Shown: positions 26,545 through 35,714 of the stretch, in pieces
How positions within the stretch are numbered: the stretch's first letter is position 1
Layout of the letters: the number at the start of each line of letters is the position of its first letter
NCBI RefSeq assembly: GCF_009467825.1
Contig: NZ_WIOK01000004.1
Location: forward strand, 186,001 to 250,000
Length of the DNA: 64,000 nt
Source of the DNA: Cyclobacterium xiamenense
GTDB lineage: Bacteria; Bacteroidota; Bacteroidia; Cytophagales; Cyclobacteriaceae
Direction of reading: 5' to 3'
Made by a program: the position numbers and the translations under genes
Notes under the pieces: generated by a model
What the model saw: the letters and a program-made list of their open reading frames with translations, nothing else
What the model was told of the DNA's origin: nothing
The model's database searches: none

Positions 26545-28959
26545 CTAATAGACCTCTAGCAGCAGTTCTGCCTCACCGACTTTTCCTTTTCCGGAAATAC
26601 CTTCTGCTACCACCCGGTACAAACTACTTCTGTCCGCTGTATAGAACCGGAGGGTAGCGGTACCGTTTTCGTCGGTTTTGACCGTTGGATTCCAGTAGAT
26701 GGTGCTACGCAGGTCGGAAACTGTCGGCTGGGAATTCTCTCCATACCTGGGAGAATAAAACTGTCTTGTTTTGCTGAAACCGCCGACCCGTTGAACGATG
26801 ATGTGATCGCCGGTTTCCGGTTCTTGCATCTCTGTTGGTCCTCTATGGGTGAAGAGAGCGATCACTCCACCGCCGCCTCTGCCACCGTAGATGGCAGTGT
26901 TGCCCGGACTTTTCAGGATTTCTACCCGGCTGATATCAAATTGACTGATGCTCTGCAGCATGCTTTCATCCACCGGCACGCCGTCCAATAGGTAGAGGGG
27001 AGTTCCTTGTCCCCGTATGACGGCCCGGAATTGGTTTGGGCCGGAACGCAGCACTTGTAATCCTGCGACCCTTCCCTGCAAAGCTTCCAGGATGTTTCCG
27101 GATGGGGAAACCGGCAATTGGCCGGACTCAAGCACCACATCCGCATCGCGGTGTAGGGTAAATGGCCTGGAAATCTCTGCCCGACCTTCTACAACTACCT
27201 CTTCCAGCAGAACTTCACCCAATTCAAGACCGCCGATTTCGTTTTCCATACCCTGAAAGAGGGGTGTGCCTGGTGCCCGTTTTTGCCGGTTTAGTTGTTC
27301 CGCGGAGGGGCCCAGGTAATCGGACCGAATCTGGGGAATAAAGGGTTTCTGATCAATGGTGACGTTTACATTGCGGGTTCTCCCGCGTGCGTCGTTTCCC
27401 TGTATCAATACATCAATGGAATCCCTGAAATAGAAACCTTCGAACACAAAATTCCCCTTTTCATCGGTTTCGGTGGTTAAAAAAGTCTGGTACTTATCCT
27501 TAAGGAATAGCACAGCGTCCCCGTTTTCGATGGCGCTCCCGTTGTCGGTTGCCAGATTTCCGCTAATTCGAATATCCAGCTCGGGTGCGTGGGAAATGGC
27601 AGGAAAATCATTTTCCACGATCTCTTTCCAGGTAAACTTTCGCCAACCCTGCGTCATCATTAGTAGGTCCAGGGCTTCCCGACGGTTTTGCTTGCTGGCG
27701 TCAAAATAGTACCCGGGGGATTCGATTTGCCCGCGTAGGTCGGAGGAGAGCAGCAGGTAGGATTCGATGTTTGTGGCATGGGCATCCTTGCCGGCCAATT
27801 GGTCGTCGGTGACGGCTAGCGAAAACTCGGCTTCGACGGGATTGCCCTGCTGATCACGTGCCTCAATTTCAAGCAGCACCTCCTCACGGCTTTCAAACTG
27901 TTCTTGGTTGGCACGAATCCGTACATTTAGTTGGTCCTCATGGTGGACAAATACCAGCCGTTCAGCCAGCGGTTCCCCGGTAGCTTTTGCCAGCGTAAGG
28001 CGTACGATGCCCGTGGGAAAAGCCGACTTGGGAATTTCCAGGATTTTTTTTTCGTATGGGGACAGGTGAAACTCCCGGGAGTAGTGCAGGTGTTCCCGGG
28101 CGATCCCGGTAAGCAAGACGTTTTCACCGCCGGGCTTATTGGTGGAGGTGGTAATGGTTATCAGTTCTCCCTCGGATTGAATGCCCATTCCGTACCCCAG
28201 TCCGGCAACATCCGGAAGGAGGTATTCCTGTGAAACGCCGTTTTCAAATTCAACGTGGGCAACATAGGTTTTCGAACTGTCGGGAGTCAAGGTAAAATAC
28301 CCCATTCCGGCATGACTTGTCCGGATATCACCTAATGTTGATCCGGAATCATCGTATACCGCACCCGTTACGGGTAACCCTAGCCCATTGCCTCCGGTAG
28401 CTTTAAAGGCCACTTTTCCGGAAATTCCGTGAACCATTTCTCCTCCCTCAGGAAAGAACTGAAAATCCGGACTACCAGGGTCTCCTGCATCAGGGGAGGC
28501 AGCCGATGCATCGGGCGACCAGATGTACAGGTCTTTTTTGAAAAAATTTTCCTCGCCAAAGTTTTTCATCCAATTGGTGTACGCAACCAGGGTGTATTTG
28601 CCTTCCGGCAAGTCGGCAGGAATCGACAAATCTCCCGGTGTACCCCCCGCTGCCGCATCCAACCGGAGTTTTTTTACCAACCCGTTGTTTTCGTCGAGCA
28701 AGTCGACGTAGAGGATGTTACTTTTGGTACCGGGCGTTAAATCCGAGGCATGTACCAGGTACCCTTTGAGCCAAATGATCTCTCCTGCCATGTAATAAGG
28801 TTTATCCAGGTGCAGGTAAACCTTTTCGGGAGCGTAGTTGATTCTCCAAACCGAGAGGTTGGTTTCAATTTTTTCCAGAATAGGGTTGGTAAGAAATATC
28901 CACGCCGATAGAGCCAAAAAAACAAAAATACATACGACTACTGTCTTTAGGAGGTTCAT
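26545..28959 (-). CDS. MG2/TonB-plug domain envelope protein
   Basis: This is about 804 residues with an N-terminal membrane segment (LKTVVVCIFVFLALSAWIFL). It begins with macroglobulin-like strands (EKVYLHLDKPYYMAGEIIWL, then LPEGKYTLVAYTNWM), which is the MG2 pattern. A carboxypeptidase-like strand region follows. Near residues 605-700 is a TonB-receptor plug (NILEALQGRVAGLQVLR, TPLYLLDGVPVD, DISRVEILKSPGNTAIYGGRG), but no beta-barrel follows. The end returns to macroglobulin-like sequence (IYWNPTVKTDENGTATLRFY). Such proteins are common in Bacteroidota and their role is unclear; a surface scaffold or protease-trap-like function has been suggested. I start at ATG 28959; the longer frame to 29019 lacks signal character. 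Confidence 0.75.
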   Translation of the reverse strand: MNLLKTVVVCIFVFLALSAWIFLTNPILEKIETNLSVWRINYAPEKVYLHLDKPYYMAGEIIWLKGYLVHASDLTPGTKSNILYVDLLDENNGLVKKLRLDAAAGGTPGDLSIPADLPEGKYTLVAYTNWMKNFGEENFFKKDLYIWSPDASAASPDAGDPGSPDFQFFPEGGEMVHGISGKVAFKATGGNGLGLPVTGAVYDDSGSTLGDIRTSHAGMGYFTLTPDSSKTYVAHVEFENGVSQEYLLPDVAGLGYGMGIQSEGELITITTSTNKPGGENVLLTGIAREHLHYSREFHLSPYEKKILEIPKSAFPTGIVRLTLAKATGEPLAERLVFVHHEDQLNVRIRANQEQFESREEVLLEIEARDQQGNPVEAEFSLAVTDDQLAGKDAHATNIESYLLLSSDLRGQIESPGYYFDASKQNRREALDLLMMTQGWRKFTWKEIVENDFPAISHAPELDIRISGNLATDNGSAIENGDAVLFLKDKYQTFLTTETDEKGNFVFEGFYFRDSIDVLIQGNDARGRTRNVNVTIDQKPFIPQIRSDYLGPSAEQLNRQKRAPGTPLFQGMENEIGGLELGEVLLEEVVVEGRAEISRPFTLHRDADVVLESGQLPVSPSGNILEALQGRVAGLQVLRSGPNQFRAVIRGQGTPLYLLDGVPVDESMLQSISQFDISRVEILKSPGNTAIYGGRGGGGVIALFTHRGPTEMQEPETGDHIIVQRVGGFSKTRQFYSPRYGENSQPTVSDLRSTIYWNPTVKTDENGTATLRFYTADRSSLYRVVAEGISGKGKVGEAELLLEVY

Positions 28960-29144
28960 TGGTCTCGAAATTTTGGTGATGAAATCCGCTACTAGGTGCA
29001 AGCCGGGTAAGGCCAGCAAGCATTATACTTCGAAATGCAACCAAACCTACCTCAATTATTGGGCCATAGGTACTCATTTTTTCGTGTATCATTCACCGGC
29101 TGCTACTTCCGGCCCGTTCCGAAAGCGTCTTTCTAATGCTCCGC

Positions 29145-30158
29145 TCAGTTTTCGCTATTTTGGTGAATCTTTCTGAAAAGATCTCCAAATATTTTGTCCC
29201 GATTCAGGTAGGTGGCTACCCGGTACAGGTGGCGGGTATTATCGATGCTGTAGGTAAGTTGGTCGGTAAGCAGGGGGCTGCTTCGGATTTCTGTTGTAAA
29301 CCAGTCGGGATTAATCACATACGCGATGGCAGAAATATCCCAAATCACCTTTGACCAGCCAAAGGGATCTCCTTTATGGTAGTCCTTGAAAATTTCAACC
29401 AGGTAGTCCCCGATTTCTCCTCTTCCCTGCAGATAGGTTTCCATTTCGGCCACCGTAGTTAGCAAGTGCGAGGTCACCGGCTGGGTTGGTAATTGGATAA
29501 GCGGTACTCCCGAGTCAAAAAGCACCTGTGAGGCGATCGGATCCTGCATCAGGTTAAATTCAGTTGCCGTGCGCCAGTTTAGCCCTTTGCCTCCCAGCCA
29601 CACTACCACGATTTTGTGGAGGATGTCCGGCGCCAACAGAATGGCTGATGCCACGTTCGTGGGAGCACCCAGGGTAAGGACGTACAGCGGTCCATCCGAG
29701 TTTCTGGCCCGCTGTATCAGGTCGCTTGCAGCAGGGCTTTCCAGGGGTTTATCCAGGCTAGCCAGGAAGTTTTCCGATCCGCTATAGACAAAACCGTCTT
29801 GCGTGCGATCCAATTTATCCAGCAACCGCTCAATTTCTTCCAGACTTTTTTCCATCCCGTCCTTTGGACTTTCCGAACGATTATTCAGGTAGGGGGCGGC
29901 ATAAATGGCACGAACATCCAGGTGCTCCGGCGATAGCAGGGCATATACCACCGCAAATTGATCGTCGATTTCATTGTAGGTATCTGTGTCGATGACCACC
30001 TGTACCCTTCCGGTCGGGGCTTGCAATCGGTCCAGCCTAAACTGATCGGTAAGATCGGGGTATTTTTGGGAATATACGGTCGTAATCGATAACCAGAGAA
30101 TCAGACCTAAAATGAGCGTGTTTTTCGGCGACAGGGTTTGCATAACGATGTGGTTCAT
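29145..30158 (-). CDS. Secreted nucleoside hydrolase-like protein
   Basis: The 337-residue protein has a signal peptide (LILGLILWLSITTVYSQ) and then a nucleoside hydrolase (IUNH) fold. The calcium-binding aspartate cluster is intact as VVIDTDTYNEIDDQFAVVYAL near residues 52-72. A second conserved region, VLTLGAPTNVASAILL, and a late Asp-containing segment (WSKVIWDISAIAYVINPDW) supply the remaining metal and ribose contacts. IUNHs split N-glycosidic bonds of ribonucleosides; exported members in Bacteroidota may act on other ribosides or sugar derivatives. The gene is in the opposite direction to the secreted-protein gene at 30454. ATG 30143 is a possible alternative start. Confidence 0.8.
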   Translation of the reverse strand: MNHIVMQTLSPKNTLILGLILWLSITTVYSQKYPDLTDQFRLDRLQAPTGRVQVVIDTDTYNEIDDQFAVVYALLSPEHLDVRAIYAAPYLNNRSESPKDGMEKSLEEIERLLDKLDRTQDGFVYSGSENFLASLDKPLESPAASDLIQRARNSDGPLYVLTLGAPTNVASAILLAPDILHKIVVVWLGGKGLNWRTATEFNLMQDPIASQVLFDSGVPLIQLPTQPVTSHLLTTVAEMETYLQGRGEIGDYLVEIFKDYHKGDPFGWSKVIWDISAIAYVINPDWFTTEIRSSPLLTDQLTYSIDNTRHLYRVATYLNRDKIFGDLFRKIHQNSEN

Positions 30159-30453
30159 GGCGATTCAGGAAAATGAATTACAGTAGTGAGATACGGATTT
30201 TCAGTAGGCAAAAGGTAACCACAACCGGACTAATTTCCAACTATTTCTTAGGTTGCTTGCTTTGCTGCCCCGGTAGTGATCATTTGTCAAGCTGGCGGGA
30301 AGAAACCTGGTTTTTGCCAGTCGATTCTCTACATTGTGCGCCAACAAATAAAGCGGATGAGGGTATTCCGCTACCTTACAAAATAGCGGACCCATTGATT
30401 TTTTATTTTACTGGTATATTTTAGTATATTCCATTTCCCAAAATACTACGACG

Positions 30454-32364
30454 ATGAATTCCTTGCTTAGAGATGGTTTGTTTTTTTCGTTACTGCTGGT
30501 TTCCACCGAAGTTTTTTCGCAGACCGATTCGGTACCCCTAAAATCTGTTCCCTACGGCACGTCTGCCCCGCCTCCGGAATGGGCCCTGTTGCAGCGGCAC
30601 TTAATGGATGCCCTGTACCCGGCGGCGATGGAATTTGTAGATAAATACACCCTTCCGGACGGCAGATTAAAGTGGCGAACGGAATGGCCGGGAATGGATG
30701 GATCGGATGATGGCTACGAGAGTTTTTACAATTTTCCCTTGTATTACGCACTAGGCGGGCCGGAGGAAATAGACGCCCTTTCAAGAAAACTATGGGAAGG
30801 AGTAACCCGGCAATTCACCGAGTACGGGCAAATTGTCGACGAATTTGACGCGGGATACGACTGGATGCATCACGGAGAAGCGTACACGAATTTTTATTTT
30901 TTCGGATTGGCAGATCCCACCGACAAAAAGATGCGGGAACGCGCCTTGAAATTTGCTGCCTTGTATTTTGATGACGGTACAGATAGCTCCAACTTCGACA
31001 GTTCGCTGAAGATTATTCGTTCGCCACTTAATGGCAGCCTGGGACCCAGAATGGTAAATACGGCAGAGGATTGGGTTACGCACCGACCGATCCTATCCAA
31101 CTATCCGCTTCCATATGACGATATACCCACTGTCAGCTCCGGAAAAGCATGGAATGACGACGAAAAATTTGCCTTGATCCTGGACGCGCTAAACGAACGG
31201 ATGATGAAAGGAGACGTCCCTCTCAATTTGGCGGCTACCAGTTTGATGCTGAATGCCTTTATGTACACGGGAGATGAACGGTACAAAACCTGGGTGCTGG
31301 ACTACGTCAGCGCCTGGATGGGGCGGGTGGAAGAAAATGGAGGCATCATCCCCGATAATGTAGGCCTGTCCGGACAGATCGGTGAGCACATGAATGGCAA
31401 TTGGTGGGGAGGATACTACGGCTGGAAATGGCCGCATGGTGTGCGAAATAAATTGGAAGCGACTACGATCGGAGCGTCTAATGCGTACCTGGTTTCGGGG
31501 GATGACCGGTACCTCGCCCTGCCAAATTCAGTAATTGAAGCGATAAGCAAGGAAGGCAGGATCGAAAACGGAAAGAAGTTGTTGCCCCATCGGTACGATC
31601 AGCGGGGCTGGTACGATTTCAGGCCGTTACAAGCCATGTACCCCACCCATATTTGGTACATGTCCCGAAAAAAAGAAGATTGGGATCGGGTAATGGAACT
31701 GGTGGATCCAAACGAAATGCGGGAACTGAATTACGTGAAAGGCAAAGGCGAGGAACGAAATACCGCTACCTGGATCGGCTATCTTGCAGGAGAGGTACCT
31801 ACTTATCCGGTGGATATTTTGAATGCTACGTATCGGGAGATGCAGGACCGGTTGGAGCGCATCCGAAAGGACACGACCACCCCGGATCAGCAGGACGTAC
31901 ACCACTGGTTGAACCTCAATCCGGTAATCCTGGAGGGGCTGGTGCAAACCATGCTGGGAGCTCCCAACCATATTTACCACGGGGGACTGTTGCATACGTC
32001 GGTTCGATATTTTGACCCGGAAAACAAGCGGTCCGGCATCCCTTCGGATATGGCAGCACTGGTAGAACAGATTACCGAAGCCGGTGTTTCCCTGACACTG
32101 GTCAACCTGCATCCTACCGAAAGCAGAAAGGTAATCGTGCAGGGGGGCATGTTTGGGGAGCATCATATCAAACGAGTAAACCAAATTGAGGTATATCCTT
32201 ACCAATTCGACACGGTCAACCACCACTTTTTTCAGGCAGAATTGGCGCCAGGAGCCGTAGTGAAATTGGAACTGGAAATGACCCGATTTCAAAATGCTCC
32301 CAGCTATGCCTTCCCCTGGCATGGGGACAAGATTCCGGTGACAGAAAAATCGTACGAAGAATGA
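30454..32364 (+). CDS. Secreted protein of unknown function, probable helical-toroid enzyme
   Basis: The 636-residue protein has a signal peptide (RDGLFFSLLLVSTEVFSQ). The body is rich in Trp, Tyr and acidic residues in helix-hairpin patterns (WRTEWPGMDGSDDGYESF, DAGYDWMHHGEAYTNFYFFG, VGLSGQIGEHMNGNWWGGYY), as in (alpha/alpha) toroid glycoside hydrolases and lyases. The C-terminal ~100 residues look like a beta-sandwich (GVSLTLVNLHPTESRKVIVQ). I recognise no named family. The downstream gene begins inside its stop codon (ATGA), so the two are coupled and likely act together. Envelope or outer-surface location fits the lipid- and sugar-active neighbours. Confidence 0.65.
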   Translation: MNSLLRDGLFFSLLLVSTEVFSQTDSVPLKSVPYGTSAPPPEWALLQRHLMDALYPAAMEFVDKYTLPDGRLKWRTEWPGMDGSDDGYESFYNFPLYYALGGPEEIDALSRKLWEGVTRQFTEYGQIVDEFDAGYDWMHHGEAYTNFYFFGLADPTDKKMRERALKFAALYFDDGTDSSNFDSSLKIIRSPLNGSLGPRMVNTAEDWVTHRPILSNYPLPYDDIPTVSSGKAWNDDEKFALILDALNERMMKGDVPLNLAATSLMLNAFMYTGDERYKTWVLDYVSAWMGRVEENGGIIPDNVGLSGQIGEHMNGNWWGGYYGWKWPHGVRNKLEATTIGASNAYLVSGDDRYLALPNSVIEAISKEGRIENGKKLLPHRYDQRGWYDFRPLQAMYPTHIWYMSRKKEDWDRVMELVDPNEMRELNYVKGKGEERNTATWIGYLAGEVPTYPVDILNATYREMQDRLERIRKDTTTPDQQDVHHWLNLNPVILEGLVQTMLGAPNHIYHGGLLHTSVRYFDPENKRSGIPSDMAALVEQITEAGVSLTLVNLHPTESRKVIVQGGMFGEHHIKRVNQIEVYPYQFDTVNHHFFQAELAPGAVVKLELEMTRFQNAPSYAFPWHGDKIPVTEKSYEE

Positions 32365-33509
32365 TGGTTTCAAAAAATTGCCTGAGGTTTGGCTGCCTCG
32401 CGGGTTTGTTGCTGTTGATCAACTCGCCGGTTTGGGCGCAAGAAGAAGCCGGACTTCATCCGGCAACAGCCCGAGCGGGGCGTGTGTTTAAGATCTACCA
32501 GTTTACCCCGGAAACCATGCCCCAAATAGATGGAATTGCCTCGGATTGGGACCGGGTTCCGTCCTCCTATACCTACGGGACTACCGAACTTAACGACACC
32601 GAAGACGGGCATGGGACAGATATTGACACCTCTGATATCGATGTGACCGTTACGGTAGGATGGGTGAAGGGCCTGAATCGGCTGTATGTTTTGTACCAGG
32701 CTTACGATGATTTTTGGGATTTCGAGCGATTTAATCCCCAGGGATACCTGAACGATATATTTGAACTGGTGGTGGATGGAGATCTGTCGGGAGGTCCGTT
32801 TATTTACAATCCCCTGCTACCAGAGGCCAGGAAATGGGGGGCAAGCCCTGCGCATGTCCAGAACCATTTGGCGTTTAGCGGATACCATGCACAAAATTAC
32901 CACATTTTCACGCCCCCCGCACGCGGAAGCTGGACGCTTATTTGGGGCTCTCAACCCTGGATTGCCGCCTTTCCGTATGCCCATCGGGCTTATTCGTACG
33001 ATTTCACGCAAGGAGAAGCTGGTAAATTGACACTGGAGTTTTGGATTACGCCCTTTGACTATGCACCGGTGGAAGGACCCCAGCAGGCCAAAGTATCCCA
33101 GTTAGTCGAAAACAAACTGATTGGCTTGTCCTGGTCGGTATTGGATTTTGACGGGGGCGAACGGGACGGGCATTACAATTTATCCCACGATACCCGAATG
33201 GTGTCCGATGCCTCCTATCTCTGTGCATTTCGGCTGATGCCCCTCGAAGGGGATCAGGTACCGGACTTCAAGGCGGACTGGTCCTTTTCCCTGATCGAGA
33301 ACCGGGAACGGACGGTTGCCTTTCGAGACGAATCCGTAGGCGCTATCGAATCCTGGCATTGGGATTTTGGCAACGGTGATTTTTCGACGGAGCAACACCC
33401 ACTTTACCAATACCCGGAATCCGGCGTGCACTACAACGTGACCCTGGAAATAATGGGCGTCGGAAAAACGGACAGGAAGACCCGGTTTTGGGAAGTGATG
33501 ATTCCTTAA
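32361..33509 (+). CDS. Secreted CBM9-like plus PKD-domain protein
   Basis: The 382-residue protein has a signal peptide (LAGLLLLINSPVWAQ). Residues ~45-230 resemble a CBM9-like beta-sandwich: PQIDGIASDWDRVPSSY is the characteristic opening, followed by WVKGLNRLYVLYQAYDD and NDIFELVVDGDLSGG. The last ~80 residues form a PKD-type module (FRDESVGAIESWHWDFGNGD). It looks non-catalytic and is probably a glycan-binding accessory protein. ATG 32361 overlaps the upstream stop by four bases; ATG 32364 is an alternative. The tight coupling suggests it targets the preceding enzyme to its substrate. Confidence 0.75.
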   Translation: MMVSKNCLRFGCLAGLLLLINSPVWAQEEAGLHPATARAGRVFKIYQFTPETMPQIDGIASDWDRVPSSYTYGTTELNDTEDGHGTDIDTSDIDVTVTVGWVKGLNRLYVLYQAYDDFWDFERFNPQGYLNDIFELVVDGDLSGGPFIYNPLLPEARKWGASPAHVQNHLAFSGYHAQNYHIFTPPARGSWTLIWGSQPWIAAFPYAHRAYSYDFTQGEAGKLTLEFWITPFDYAPVEGPQQAKVSQLVENKLIGLSWSVLDFDGGERDGHYNLSHDTRMVSDASYLCAFRLMPLEGDQVPDFKADWSFSLIENRERTVAFRDESVGAIESWHWDFGNGDFSTEQHPLYQYPESGVHYNVTLEIMGVGKTDRKTRFWEVMIP

Positions 33510-33598
33510 AGCTGTTGGACGAAATGATTTACCAGCAAAATGAAATCTACCGTGTCGATCGGTACGCGCATTTAAAAAATTTTCCTAAGTTTATCCCC

Positions 33599-34609
33599 AT
33601 GAAGTTAATTCAGGATACAGAAGTACGGTGGGGCGTCCTTGGTGTGGGGGCCGTGTGTGAAAAGAAGAGTGCACCGGCCATGCAAAAGGTACCCGGGTCT
33701 CGCCTGGTAGCCGTTATGCGTAGAAACGAAGCGAAGGCAAAAGATTACGCCGAACGGCACGGTGTCCCGAGGTGGTACGGGGATGCGGATGCCTTGATTG
33801 GAGATCCGGAAGTGAATGCGATTTACATTGCTACGCCACCGGATGCCCACCTGGAGTTGACAAAGAAAGCGGCGGCCGCCGGAAAGCCGGTCTATGTGGA
33901 GAAACCCATGGCCAGAAATTATGCGGAATGTCAAGAGATGATCCGTGTCTGTGAGGAAGCGGGGGTGCCACTATTCGTCGCCTATTACCGAAGGACACTG
34001 CCGAATTTTCTGGCGGTAAAACGCCTGGTAGCCGAAGGACAGATAGGGGATCCCCGCTACGTGAGCATCACCATCAACCAATCCAGGCATCCCGATTTGA
34101 AGGAAGATTCGGCGGCGAACTGGCGAATCAACCCCGAGGTAGCGGGAGGGGGATACTTTTTCGACCTGGGTTCCCATCAATTAGACTACCTGGATTACCT
34201 GTTCGGTCCGATAGAAACGGTACACGGAATCGCTGAAAATCAGGCGGGACACTACCCTGCAGAAGACATTGTTTTTGCTACGTTCAAGTTCCAAAACGGA
34301 GTTTTGGGTACCGGAAACTGGTGTTTTTCCACCGGAGAGTCTTCTAAGAAAGACGAAATAAAAATTATTGGGAGTTCGGGTGAAATATCGTTCCCTTGTT
34401 TTTGGGGTACTTCGGTGCGTCTGCAAAAGGACGGGGAAGCAGCAAAGGAGTTGACATTTGATATGCCGGAAAATATTCAGTACTTTCTGATTGAATCCAT
34501 CGTCGGTCAACTCTTGGGTAGGGGGAATACCTGTCCGAGCACGGGAGCGACGGCAGCCCGCACCAACTGGGTAATGGAAGAAATGACCAAACAGTATTAT
34601 AGTAAATAA
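33599..34609 (+). CDS. Gfo/Idh/MocA-family oxidoreductase
   Basis: The 336-residue protein has an N-terminal Rossmann fold (WGVLGVGAVCEKKSAPAMQ), the VYVEKPMARNY motif with the conserved Lys near residue 95, and the C-terminal alpha/beta half (GGGYFFDLGSHQLDYLDYLFG) with the usual His at the active site. It would oxidise or reduce a sugar or inositol with NAD(P). No signal peptide is seen, so it is cytoplasmic. I start at ATG 33599, because the frame upstream to 33488 overlaps the PKD gene. Another family member follows 13 bases later, suggesting consecutive steps in one sugar pathway. Confidence 0.85.
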   Translation: MKLIQDTEVRWGVLGVGAVCEKKSAPAMQKVPGSRLVAVMRRNEAKAKDYAERHGVPRWYGDADALIGDPEVNAIYIATPPDAHLELTKKAAAAGKPVYVEKPMARNYAECQEMIRVCEEAGVPLFVAYYRRTLPNFLAVKRLVAEGQIGDPRYVSITINQSRHPDLKEDSAANWRINPEVAGGGYFFDLGSHQLDYLDYLFGPIETVHGIAENQAGHYPAEDIVFATFKFQNGVLGTGNWCFSTGESSKKDEIKIIGSSGEISFPCFWGTSVRLQKDGEAAKELTFDMPENIQYFLIESIVGQLLGRGNTCPSTGATAARTNWVMEEMTKQYYSK

Positions 34610-34622
34610 GCGGTAGATTAAC

Positions 34623-35657
34623 ATGACTCAAAAAAGACCACTAGGATTTGGAATTATTGGGACCGGTGCCATTGCAGGGATGCATGCAGCGGCAATAAAT
34701 GCATGCGAGGATAGTCAACTACTGGCGGTATGCAGTTCCAGTCCGGAGCGAGCGAAAGAAGCGGCGGAAAAATTCAAGGTGCCTGCCGATGCAGACTGGC
34801 AGGCATTTTTATCCCGGGAGGGCCTTGACGTGGTGTGCATTTGTACCCATAGTGGCAACCACCTGGAGCCTGCCATAGCAGCGGCAAGAGCGGGCAAGCA
34901 TATTTTGCTGGAGAAGCCGATTGAGGTTAGTTTGGAGCGGGCCGATGCTCTGATTCAGGCGTGCACCGATTCCGGGGTAAAGCTTGGCGTTATTTTTCAA
35001 AACCGCCTCAAGCCCGGCTACTTACAATTGAAAGAGGCCGTGCGATCGGGAAAAATTGGAAAACTATTAATGGGGACAGCCGCCATCAATTGGTACAGAG
35101 ATCCCACCTATTACAGCAGCAGTAGTTGGAAAGGAACGAAAGAAGGAGACGGTGGCGCGGCCTTGATCAACCAGGGGGTACATACCATTGATCTGTTGTT
35201 GGACATTATGGGAGATGCCGAGGCCGTGTACGGGCAGGTGCGCACCATGGTACATGCGATAGAAGGAGAAGATACTGCCACGGCCATCCTTAATTTTAAA
35301 AATGGCGCATTGGGTACCATCACCGGCGGTACCTCCTTGTATCCGGGAAATCCGGAGCGACTGGAAATTTATGGAGAAAATGGCACGATTATCCTGGAAG
35401 GCGGTAAAATTGTGGTTTACGCAATCAAAGGGCAAGAGTCGGTTCCTGTACCCCAATCGGAAATTGGAGGAAGTGGCGCATCGGACCCCATGGCCATCGA
35501 TTACAAGCTTCATCAGGGCCAGGTGAGCGATATGGTGGAAGCGATTCGAAACGACCGGTCTCCTTTGGTAAGTGGGGAAGACGCCCGAAGGTCATTGGCG
35601 CTGATTTTAGGGATCTATCGTTCGTCTCAGGAGAACAAAAAGGTGCGTTTAACCTAG
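34623..35657 (+). CDS. Gfo/Idh/MocA-family oxidoreductase
   Basis: This 344-residue member is distinct from the preceding gene. It has FGIIGTGAIAGMHAAAIN (Rossmann NAD(P) site), HILLEKPIEVSLERAD with the catalytic-region Lys, and GGAALINQGVHTIDLLLDIMG with the conserved His near residue 185. The C-terminal part (SDMVEAIRNDRSPLVSGEDA) matches the family's usual closing motif. It is cytoplasmic and probably converts a sugar or cyclitol freed by the upstream secreted enzymes. The five genes from 30454 to here run in one direction with short or negative gaps, consistent with one operon. Confidence 0.85.
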   Translation: MTQKRPLGFGIIGTGAIAGMHAAAINACEDSQLLAVCSSSPERAKEAAEKFKVPADADWQAFLSREGLDVVCICTHSGNHLEPAIAAARAGKHILLEKPIEVSLERADALIQACTDSGVKLGVIFQNRLKPGYLQLKEAVRSGKIGKLLMGTAAINWYRDPTYYSSSSWKGTKEGDGGAALINQGVHTIDLLLDIMGDAEAVYGQVRTMVHAIEGEDTATAILNFKNGALGTITGGTSLYPGNPERLEIYGENGTIILEGGKIVVYAIKGQESVPVPQSEIGGSGASDPMAIDYKLHQGQVSDMVEAIRNDRSPLVSGEDARRSLALILGIYRSSQENKKVRLT

Positions 35658-35714
35658 GCTTATCATCGCTTTCGCCTACGTTCCGAAAAGGATATTACTC
35701 TTTTTTAATTTTTT

